Of a stretch of DNA of 64,000 nt, positions 55,045-64,000 are shown one piece after another. Position 1 is the stretch's first letter, and every line of letters starts with the position of its first letter. The position numbers and the translations under genes were made by a program. Below the pieces are notes generated by a model, which made no database searches, was not told the origin of the DNA, and was given only the letters and a program-made list of their open reading frames with translations. Source of the stretch: Austropuccinia psidii (taxonomy: Eukaryota; Basidiomycota; Pucciniomycetes; Pucciniales; Sphaerophragmiaceae); NCBI GenBank assembly GCA_023105745.1, contig JALGQZ010000001.1:42680082-42744081 (forward strand), in the 5' to 3' direction.

Positions 55045-55062
55045 ATCACGGCTGGGCCCCCA
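55045..55062 (-). promoter_or_regulatory. tRNA-type primer-binding site of B1
   Basis: The element strand reads TGGGGGCCCAGCCGTGAT two bases inside the LTR. Its complement would be a tRNA 3' end with CCA preceded by a C discriminator base. Among eukaryotic tRNAs that fits tRNA-Pro (or tRNA-His) best. The tRNA identity is inference. Confidence 0.65.
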
Positions 55063-55064
55063 AA

Positions 55065-56873
55065 TGTAAGGTGTGGATATGAAACTTTGATTAAAAATCA
55101 AGTACTTTTCCTGTCCTCAAAATTTGTATAAGGTAAAAATCAATTAAAAATAGTATGAAATATTATTTTTAAGAGAAAACACGCCAATTTTATTGTTTAT
55201 AACTTTATTAGTATAAAACAATAATATTATAAAAATTTATTGTTTTACCAACAATAAAGATTTATCCAAAAAATACTCTACAAGAGATATTTTAAGGCTA
55301 CAAAAGAAATTTCTTCAAGAGCAATTTCAATTGGAATTAATTGAGCAAAGAACTGCAAGCAATTAATTAAAGAACAAAGTCTTTAAAAAGAATATTAAAG
55401 AGAAAACACGCCCAAAAGTGACCAGAGTGAATTTGGAAACAAAGTGACAAAGTTTACAGTGATGAAAGATGCTTTAATTCACTTTTGGGGTGGTTCAGGG
55501 GTAAAAATGATTATAAGAGTTACAAACAATGATTATAATGATTTTTTCACGTGGTTAAAAGGATTAAAATGATTTAAAAAGGGTGGTTGGAATCTTTTAT
55601 TGATTGGTTTAACAGTTTTAAACTAATTAATAAAAGGAAAAGATTCTAACATGAAGAGAAAAGTGGGGCAAAGAAGACATTCTTTTATAGCCATCAATTC
55701 TCTTACTCCAAAAGTAAAATTTACTCTTGTCAGTCGTGAAAAACAGTCTGACAACAGAAAAGCCAATTATGGCATCATTGAACCCTGTTTTAGGCCAAAA
55801 AAGGGCTGGTTTAAGCCAATTTTAGCCAATTTTAGCCATTTTAGACCCTTAAATCAGCCATTGCTATAGAAATATCAGGCCTAGAGCCTTCAAAACACGT
55901 CAGAATGTGTGTCAGAGGCGTAGAAACCAGTTAAAACTGTTTTTACCATGGTTGTTTTATCTTAAGGGTAGTTTTACCCTCTTGGCAACAGCTAAAACTA
56001 CCCCAGTTGGTATCAAAACCTCATCATCAATTGAGTCCACAGACCCTGTAACTCAATTCCAGGCCAAAAGTGATGAACTTTTGCGTGAATTTTGACATCC
56101 CACGCCTGTCAGCAAGGATTTTGGGGGTCTAGCTCCCCCTTAGAGCTGGAGTTCCTTTCCCCCCCCCAATTTTAATCTTTCCAATTTATTTTTCCTTTAA
56201 TTCCTCATCATGTATTATACTTATAATTTACACATGTAATTCAATTCAATTGTACAGTACAATACAGTAATAATTGACACCTCATATGTAAATCAAAGTT
56301 CACTTATGTAATACACGCGCACATTTTGACATTTCAATTGAATTCAATTGAAAATACTTTAATTCCTCATAACTTCTAAACTAAACACAACACCTCAATT
56401 TTAACACAAAAATTGATGGTTAACACCACATGTGGTGTGAATTAAATTAAGGTTTTGAGGATTTTCAACTTTTGTATTGAAAATACTAAAAACTTAATTT
56501 AAGCTTATTTAGAGTTGAGTTACAAAAATTTCACTCAGAGGTGACCCCACCTGATTTTTTATGAGGAATCCAATGGTGAAATAAAATTTATATGTTTATT
56601 TATTGGATAAAAAGTTATAATAAATTTTATTTAACTTTTTTCCAAATTTATTTATTTTTTCACAATTTTGTTAAAATTTCATTTTTACTCAAATTTTTCA
56701 AGTATAAATGTAATTTTATATTTACAAAATTTAAAGTAATTTTATTTTTAAATTATAATTAATTTTTTATTTTTAATTTTAATAATATAAATAAATTTAT
56801 TTTATTTATATTAATATGTTATTTTTTATATTTGTGGTCTTTTGGGTATATGAAATTACCTCTAAGGCTCACA
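55065..56873 (-). repeat. 5' LTR of B1 (1809 bp)
   Basis: Same ends as the 3' LTR and nearly identical. The TTTTAGCCAA array at about 55814-55846 is one unit shorter. The 22-bp palindrome lies at 56332-56353. Confidence 0.95.
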
Positions 56874-57382
56874 GGAGTCTTGAAAGCAGGGGCTTTGGAA
56901 TTGTCCCTGGGGGCAACTGCTTGAGTGAGTTGTCCCATGAATTGAGTCATCTGCTCCATCATCTTGAGGAGACTTGGATCAGTTTGAGAGACAAGAGGTT
57001 GACTAGAAAGGGCTAGATTAGAACCCTGAGGCACCTCTGGAGCATTTGCCAAGGCATCTGCCACTTCAGTTTCCCCAGAATCTTCCTCTTCCACAGACTC
57101 TTCCCCCTCTTCATCTTCAACTTCCCCTAATCTTGCTCTTGCACCTTCAGACATGCCAGGGTAGCCACCCAAAAGTCCAGAAAAGGATCTTGATCTTCTA
57201 GATTTCATTCCACCTCTTCTTGAGGGTGCTGCTCCTTCCATTGGTGGTCCTCTGTCCAAGTTTGCACTCAGTTGATGAACTGATGGTGTGCGGTCAAGAG
57301 GAGCCCTTGCTGTCGGAGTGAGAACAGCTGGAATTTTCTGGGATCTAGTATTCTTTGCTGGGGGGCTATGCTGGACTGGCAT

Positions 57383-58085
57383 TATGAAAAGAATTAAAAT
57401 AACTTGATGGTATTAAGAAGAATAATCAGGCTTGGCTAAATCAATCACAATAAAATCTTGATGAATCTTGAGGAATCAATTCAAATCTTGAGGAATCAAA
57501 TTCAATCAACAGTCAAATAAATTCAATCAATCAACAATCAATTCAAATCAAATATCAATAATCTTGAGGAAATCAATAATCAATCAATATTCAATCAATA
57601 ATCAATCAATAAATGTCTTCAATATGAAATCAAGTCCTGAGGAATCAATCAATCAGTTCAAAATCTTCAGAAATCAATTCAATATCTTGATGAGTCAAAT
57701 CAAATCAATAATCAAAATCAATTCTTGAGGATCAATCAATATCCTGAGAGTTCAAAGTCAATAAATCCAATAAATCATGAATCAATAACCCAAATGAATC
57801 CCAATGAATAATCCAATCAATTAAACCAATCAATAATTCCTAGATGAAACCTGAATAAGAACACAGAAAAATTTGATTGATAAAAGTAAAATGAAGTGAT
57901 GAAATGGTCAGCAATGATTAAGAAAGGAAAAAGAATCAATTTTCATAAGAATGAAATGAATGAGATGAAAATTGATGAGAGAGAAAAATTCATAGAAAAT
58001 CATAAAAAATCATAAAATCATGAAAAGGTCATAATTGAAGAATGAGAGAAATGAATAAAATGAATGAAAAGAAAGAATCAAATAT
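57383..58085 (-). repeat. Low-complexity leader of A2
   Basis: Made of ATCAATCAAT and CTTGAGGAATCAA-type motifs, as in A0 and A1, with different order and spacing. No reading frame. Confidence 0.6.
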
Positions 58086-58101
58086 GAGTTAATTAATTTA
58101 A
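58086..58101 (-). promoter_or_regulatory. Self-priming type primer-binding site of A2
   Basis: Plus-strand GAGTTAATTAATTTAA next to the LTR. Fourteen bases are the reverse complement of 58462-58475 inside the 5' LTR. Confidence 0.7.
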
Positions 58102-58860
58102 TGTCACAGGGGCTCTTTGAAGTGAAGAGGGCCTGGCACTCAGTAAACTGGGACTCACTTATGGAGGGCTCAAAGATAAGATAGGATGAGATACACTTAA
58201 GAGTGTTAAAGATAAATTGCTAAAGAATAAATATAAGAAAAGCAGCAACAAGAAATAAGAGTAAGAAATAGAAGAGCCAACCACAAACAAGTCCAAGTCC
58301 ACTGTTTCAACCTGTCAGAATGGAAAGAGAAGGGTTAATAAGGATATGGCCACCCAACTCATACTGTACAGGCGAAGAGAAAAATGCAAAGACTAACTTA
58401 AGATTAAATAATTATAATACCCAAAATAAGGATAAGAATAATTATGAAATGATAAATAAACTAAATTAATTAACTGGGGAAAAGTCCCCAGGGGGGAGAA
58501 AGAGGGGCTGGTATATGTGAGAATCACCAGCCCTGATCCAGAGGAAGAATTTTCATGAGAATAATTGATGATTGAATTGATTCTGGCCAATACAGGTCCT
58601 GTACAGCTGTACAGAACCTGTACAAGAGGTGTGGTGTATTTGAGTGATCATACAGTTCCATACTGGTGTATTGAAACTGTATTGGGTGAATCCAACCTGT
58701 ACAGGTATTGACAGGCTGTATTGATGTACCAAGCTGTATGCATGTTTCAGAATGAAGATTGCTGAAACTGACTGCTGATGCAGATACTGGATTTGCTGAT
58801 TTGAGGTGTTTGAGTGGGTGTATGAATGAATACCCTTACCCCTGATGGATGGTTGTTACA
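58102..58860 (-). repeat. 5' LTR of A2 (759 bp)
   Basis: Same ends as the other A LTRs. It carries the extra 15 bases (GTAAACTGGGACTCA, about 58143-58157) missing from the A2 3' LTR. The inferred transcript start is at about 58475 and the palindrome CTGTACAGCTGTACAG at 58599-58614. Confidence 0.95.
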
Positions 58861-58865
58861 GAGAG

Positions 58866-60589
58866 ATGAATTTGTGAACCCATTAAGAGCCAGCGAAATT
58901 TTAAATTTTTAAATACATGGAAGGATATCTAACAATACATCTTAATTCTTATAAAATGTATTAAAATATAATTAATTTGGAATTTAAATAAAAAATAGCT
59001 ACAAAATATAATAAACCTAATCTAAACATAAATACCATATGAAATTTTTTTGATGAACTCTTTTCAAATAAGAAACTAACTCATGACAATGAGGGGTAAC
59101 CATATGAATAAATGAAGTTGACCTTTTCTGAGATTTGATAGAGACACTTTCATTTCAATCATATAAGTTATAGATATATTACATATTAAAGCTATATTAT
59201 ACTTTTTAATATAGCTTCTTCCCTCATTTATTTCCATAAGAAGTCACAATATCAAAAATTGTTAAAAATACTATATTGATTCTCACATATTCAAAGAATC
59301 TACTACAGAAAGTTGGTTAATTGAGTATTAATAATTTTTCAACAGTCAATATACAAAGTTACAGATAAATCTTTTTTCAGAAATAAAACACTTGGATGGT
59401 CAAAGGAGTTAAAAAACTTGTTACCTTTAATTGTAAGGAGAATTAAGTATGTAATTATTAATCCATGGCTTTCTTATGAATATGATAATTATTATTAATT
59501 TCTATCTTTCAATTATATCAAAAAAGTCCCCAGTGAGAAAAAGAAAAGTAGATATTCTACTTTGAATATATACAGATTCTATCTATAAGTGAAAAACCCT
59601 CCTCTAAATAAATTTATTGAATGAAATATGGGCTATATTTATTCAATATATACAATATTTTGGTGAGCCTCTCCCTAAAATAACTCTGTTTCATTGATTT
59701 GAATGGCTTTTTTTGATTAAAGTTTAGAGAAATGAATTCAAGAAGGGAATAAAAAAGTGATATAATCTCTTGCTAAATATATATTTTCTCAAAAAAAAAT
59801 GATTGTAGGATATATTCTTTACATTATATATATTTTTAGCAAATTCTTCAATCCCTTGAGAAATTCTATTCAATAATACAAGGGCTTCAGTGTAAATATT
59901 TTTCATCTATGAATTCCCATAAATTGAGGTGAGGTAATTTTTGGCAGATGATATCATCAGCTACAGTGCCACAGAAAAATTTATTTCTATAAAAAAAACT
60001 AAACTAATACAAAAATACAAAAATACAATAGCATCCTTTTCTGCTTTATTATTCTCACTTTGTTCCTCAGAAGACTCAAGAATTAATATTCAAAAACCAA
60101 ATCAACTCCTGGAAATATGTGGTCACAGTGGAGGTAAAGAAAGAACTTAACCAGAACTAAGTCTTGTTTGTGCACTAAAATTATCTATTTAGGCTGTAGC
60201 TATTGTATACAAAGAGTTTAGTCAAATTTGTGTATATTTGATTTTTTTAGCTAGTGTAGGTTTCTAAAAAGGTACATAGCAGTGTTCTCTGTTTTATTTA
60301 CCAATATCAACTAATCAGACATACTAATTAATATTCTATTAAATTATTATAACCTAGATTACCCACTACTATGTGTTTGTTACTTAAATCTAATGGTATC
60401 TAATTTCCTAAATGAAGTATCTAAGATTATACAATTTTAACCAAATCTCGCCTTTACTTACATGGTAGCAAACCGTTACTACTTGGGAATCATCAACACA
60501 TAGAGAAGGAAACCAAGAACAGGTAATGATGGACCTGATAAAAGAAAGGAGCACATCCAGGATTTCTCTATAAATGCAGAATCCGACTA
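58866..60589. other. AT-rich stretch without recognisable genes
   Basis: It continues the sequence left of A2 across the insertion site. Only short frames are present and none is recognisable. Confidence 0.55.
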
Positions 60590-63500
60590 TTCATCAAAGA
60601 TACCATTGTCAAACTAACACCCCTGAACTGGGTATGGTGAAGATAACAGCTCAAACATGCATTTATTTTTTGGGTGTACAGAAAATAGTTTGAGGCCAAA
60701 TGCACTAAGACCAATTCTCACACTCCAGATTTAATCAAGATAAATGCCTTTGGAATTTCTATGTTATTATTTACTGTTTAAGAAGAACTTCCTCCAATAC
60801 TCCTCAACAAAGAATTATTTATCGAGACATTAGATAAGCTAGCTGATGCCTTTTGTAAAAACTCTGTAGTCACTCTGTTTTACGCAATTCAAGAACTAGT
60901 CACCCTCTAATTTGGCCCAAACAGTTACCTCTCTGTTCACATCTATAAGTTCAGCAGCCTATATGACTCTTTTTAAAACTTCTCTGCTGGTAATAAACAA
61001 AAAACTACCCTAGGTGAATGAACAGCTCCTGAACTCTTTCTTATGAGGATAAGTAAAGAACAATCACTTAAAAGCTTGGTTAAGAATCTATATGATACCA
61101 GTCCCTTCAATCTTGAACAGATATGCAGCAGAATGTTAATAGAAGACAATCATAGGTCCAAAAAACCAATTTACTCTACAATGTATGAAAATCAAACAAA
61201 GCAAATTTGTTGTTCAAATCACCATTCTTCACCTATCATAAAACTTAATTGTGAGCCTTGAGGTATATTTTACATACCCAAATAGGCCACAATTATCTTA
61301 AAAATAAATTCTGAACTATGCATAACCCATAAGTCATGCATATATTCAAAATTCATCATTTTTTATTTTAGAAAAGATGAATAATGTTTTATTGAGTAAG
61401 TAGATCCATGGATTTAAGGCCAGATTTCGATTCTACACAAACCTTCACCTAGGGTAGCTCCATATAGTGAGTAAGCTCAAATCAACTGTTTGAGGTGGTA
61501 ATATGGAAAATACTTCAATGCCACATCATAAATACCACATAAAAGATCTGTGAAAATTTTTGTTTTTCTCTATTTCACGCCAAAATAATGGGAATGTGAG
61601 AAATCCCATGTTACAAACACACTAAGAATAGTGTTACGCATGTTTTGAGCACTTAATATTATGGTATTCTTACATGCACTTTTGGTACACCCATAGTGGA
61701 TATCTCACTTTAAGCTTAAAATTCTATTTTGACATAAAAAATAGGCAAGGGGGACAAAAGACATCAAAGAGAGCCAGGGTACCCAACTTCTGAGGCCTCT
61801 AAGGCGTGGACAGCTCCAAAGCTTGGATCCATGGCTGATCTTGGCCCAATTAGTAAACTAAAACCTTTTGGGAACTTGGTTACCATGTTATGACCACAGT
61901 AAATTATAAGAAAATAGCAAATAACCTGCCAATTTGATGTGCCAAGGAGGTAAAGAACAGCTTAGACTCCTGTAACCATGTCAATTCTTAATGACTTACC
62001 ATGGATAAACCCCAAAGGAGTAATTGAAACACTTTTTGGACTAATATCCATTGATTTACCTCATAGGAACCAGCCATACACTGCTATTTGCAATTCTATG
62101 TAGAATTGAGGTAAAAACTTCAAAAATTCATTAAAAATACAATTCTTAATGAAGCTTTCAGGACCAATTCAGAAATTTATAACTCATATAAAGACCAATA
62201 ATAATCATACTTTTATATGTAAAATTGAACGTCTTACTTACAGTCCATTTTTGATGATTCCATGTGAAATACAGAATCCTTCAAAATTTACAGAAAATAC
62301 ATTCTGTGATGGAATTTCGAATAACATCAATAACTTTGAGAAATAAATGATTATTTTGGAATAAAAGAAGATTTACAGTTGTTACTCCTTTTATTCTTAA
62401 CCATAAATGGGTTGGTAGTCACGTAAAAGCCTCAATTAAGTAATTATGATAATCTTACGTGACAACAAATGATGCAATCAATAATCCAAAAAGGTTTATT
62501 GTTTTCTCACTGACTGGTTTTTCAGTTTGCTTCATGGAACGCCTCTGTGAGCTGTCTTAGACTTAAAAGAGGCCTCCTCTTGCTGTTTTTTCCACATCAC
62601 ATTATTATATTATACCTTTATTACCAAACAAGTAAGTATTAGTTAAAACTATTTCTTAAGTGTTTTATTCTTTCAGAAATAAATCAGAAATACGTGAAAT
62701 AATGGAAATCAACTATAATTTGTTGTAATACTGGTTTAAATCAATTTTGATCCATTAAATCTACAATTCCCCATCAAATTTCTCTACTATTATCATCTAA
62801 AAGGTGCATTGGATTGATAGTGAGTAATTTATCTCAATTCTTAAAGTTTTTCTCTAGTAATAATTTTATCCAAGAATTATCTTTATAATTATTCTTGTAG
62901 AAGATAATTATATATTAAAAGAATTTTATTATTTTAATAAAAAAAGTTATAATTATTAAATTCTTGTAGTAATTGATTCTTGTAGACAATTAATCCTTAC
63001 TGTTATATTGACTAGTAGTGTATAACACGTAAAATAAATAATTGTTTAATTATTTAATTGTGGCTATAATAATTTATTATTATTATATTTCATACTAACA
63101 GTCATAGTACTGTTGGGTAATAGTAATATTATCAAAAGGTTCATAGACACATCTTACATTAATTGTCTTGATAAAACAAATCCTAAAATTCAAAGATCAT
63201 AAAAATTTACCTGTCCAAGCACATTTACCTCAGGATCTACCCAAACTAAATTTAACCAAAATCCAAATCTTGAAGATCTTTTTTATAATTTTTTAGATAG
63301 AGACCTAAAGGAATATTTAGATAATCAATCATCAGCACATACAATCAAGGAGGTACCCCTATTAATATTAAGAAGAGGATGAACGTTTCCTTTTTCAAGA
63401 AAAAAAACAAGTTATCACCTTAGTATATGAAGAAAACAATGAATTAATTCATGACTATAGAGCATCACAGTCCACTGTGTGCAACCTGTCCCTGTTGACA

Positions 63501-64000
63501 GACACCAAACCAGGCAATATCACCATGAAAGGTTTCTCCAGGTAAATTCAGATAACCTTGGTAGGAAAACTCAACTTAGCTGGCATAATCCTCTACCTAG
63601 TTTATTATGCCCCAATAGGTAAATCAAATATAAAATCTGTCTCACAGCTTGAAGATAATGGTTTACAATCCTATCAGAAGAACCAAGAAATAGTAGTCAA
63701 GTGTGGGAAAAAGATTCCAAACCTTTCCAATACAAGGTAACCTGTATATACACATAAAAACACAAAACACAAACCACACTTTTTTTCAACAGTCTGAATG
63801 TTAACTGAATTGAACCTGCAGACTGGAACCTGACTCTAGGTCATCCTTCCCTCCCTTTTCTAAAAAATCCTTATCCAGACACAACCTCAATGAATCTATC
63901 ACACTCTCCACCATCAACAATTTTTCCATTTTCAATTCCTGCAAACTATAAGAAACACCCCATAACCAACCAATCCTGTGTGAAAAAGTACCTTTTAGAA
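60590..64000 (+). pseudogene. Ty1/copia gag-pol relic, split by a solo LTR
   Basis: Plus-strand translation with several frame breaks. Before the solo LTR, about 61030-61249 gives SKEQSLKSLVKNLYDTSPFN and LEQICSRMLIEDN, resembling the end of a copia-type Gag. After it, about 63400-63740 gives DYRASQSTVCNLSLLTDTKP, like a copia protease region with the first residues altered, then SVSQLEDNGLQ, typical of the segment before integrase. From about 63800 the reading resembles a pre-integrase LGHPS segment. Assigned by motif only. It continues beyond the window. Confidence 0.5.
61250..63158 (+). repeat. Family C solo LTR (1909 bp) with TTAAT target duplication
   Basis: It starts TGTGAGCCTTGAGG and ends ACATCTTACA, flanked by TTAAT at 61245-61249 and 63159-63163. 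It aligns with the C1 3' LTR throughout, with a few indels (for example extra sequence near 61990-62090). It splits the copia relic. Confidence 0.92.

Larger units (their letters stand above)
46824..56873 (-). mobile_element. Nearly intact Ty3/gypsy chromovirus B1 inside A2 gag
   Basis: LTRs are at 46824-48641 (3') and 55065-56873 (5'), with target duplication GGAGT at 46819-46823 and 56874-56878. The internal part has a tRNA-type primer-binding site, a leader, one long gag-pol frame and a polypurine tract. The two LTRs differ only at a few positions plus one tandem-repeat unit, so the insertion is recent and younger than A2. One stop interrupts gag-pol. Confidence 0.96.
45966..57382 (-). pseudogene. 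Family A gag in A2, interrupted by B1
   Basis: The N-terminal part is 56879-57382 (MPVQHSPPAKNTRSQ to KAPAFKTP) and the C-terminal part 45966-46823 (MKAPDSFDGTQ to GFPSKQGKA). Counting only one copy of the GGAGT duplication, the two parts sum to 1362 bases, an uninterrupted 453-codon frame. Gag was therefore intact when B1 inserted. It has the same zinc knuckle, CTYCGGKHPIEKC. It is six residues longer than A1 because it keeps GPPMEG near residue 45. Confidence 0.93.
38529..58860 (-). mobile_element. Ty3/gypsy chromovirus A2 (family A), split by B1
   Basis: LTRs are at 38529-39273 (3') and 58102-58860 (5'), flanked by a perfect target duplication GAGAG (38524-38528 and 58861-58865). The content matches A1: leader, gag, pol in the -1 frame, antisense gene, polypurine tract. 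Gag is interrupted by B1 (46824-56873). Without that insertion the element would be about 10.3 kb, as A1 is. Pol carries two stops. Confidence 0.95.

Noticed and set aside
55651..56095. Plus-strand frames inside family B LTRs (65-72 codons), repeated at 33960 and 47410
   Set aside because: They recur only because the LTR recurs. They differ in length between copies, show no recognisable motif and lie antisense to the element.
1..64000. CRISPR array, tRNA or rRNA genes
   Set aside because: No regularly spaced identical repeats with unique spacers, no cloverleaf-like segment and no rRNA sequence were recognised. This is a eukaryotic repeat region.

Overview
This window looks like repeat-dense, AT-rich DNA from a rust fungus (Pucciniales). 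The Gag and Pol proteins and one antisense-encoded accessory protein resemble families I remember from Austropuccinia psidii (myrtle rust). That identification is recollection, not a database search. I found no host gene, rRNA, tRNA or CRISPR array. Nearly everything recognisable is LTR retrotransposon in nested layers. I use local labels: families A, B and C are Ty3/gypsy chromoviruses, D and E are LTR-like repeats known only from fragments, and there is one Ty1/copia relic.

Layout. 1-7632 is an old, decayed family A element (A0, minus strand) with a long 5' LTR. It sits in an inverted E repeat (7633-8708), which abuts a D LTR end (8709-9012). 9013-30141 is a decayed plus-strand family C element (C1). 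C1 is split by D material (about 12586-24686), and that material contains a complete family A element, A1 (13276-23495). More D and AT-rich DNA follows. A family B solo LTR (33372-35210) lies in E repeats (33150-37640). A second complete family A element, A2, spans 38529-58860. Its gag is split by a nearly intact family B element, B1 (46824-56873). The right end holds a Ty1/copia relic cut by a family C solo LTR (61250-63158). Target-site duplications support five insertions: GAGTT/GAATT for A1, GAGAG for A2, GGAGT for B1, AAGAC for the B solo LTR and TTAAT for the C solo LTR.

How the parts work. Family A encodes Gag, then Pol in the -1 frame (protease, reverse transcriptase, RNase H, integrase, chromodomain). 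The sequence suggests Pol is reached by slippage on GGGAAAA just before the gag stop. Next to its 5' LTR there is no tRNA-type primer site. Instead there is a 14-nt sequence complementary to a site inside the LTR, as in self-priming Tf1-type elements, and one paired position covaries in A0. Between pol and the 3' LTR, family A carries an antisense gene with a 50-nt intron, encoding a 414-residue protein. It is intact in both A1 and A2.

Family B encodes one long Gag-Pol. A predicted 64-nt intron removes its start codon and opens an overlapping second frame whose protein is conserved in family C. A1 carries one pol stop codon, A2 carries two, and B1 carries one, so all are recent but probably not autonomous. 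The antisense gene, the self-priming pair and the family B splice switch are the points I would examine first.
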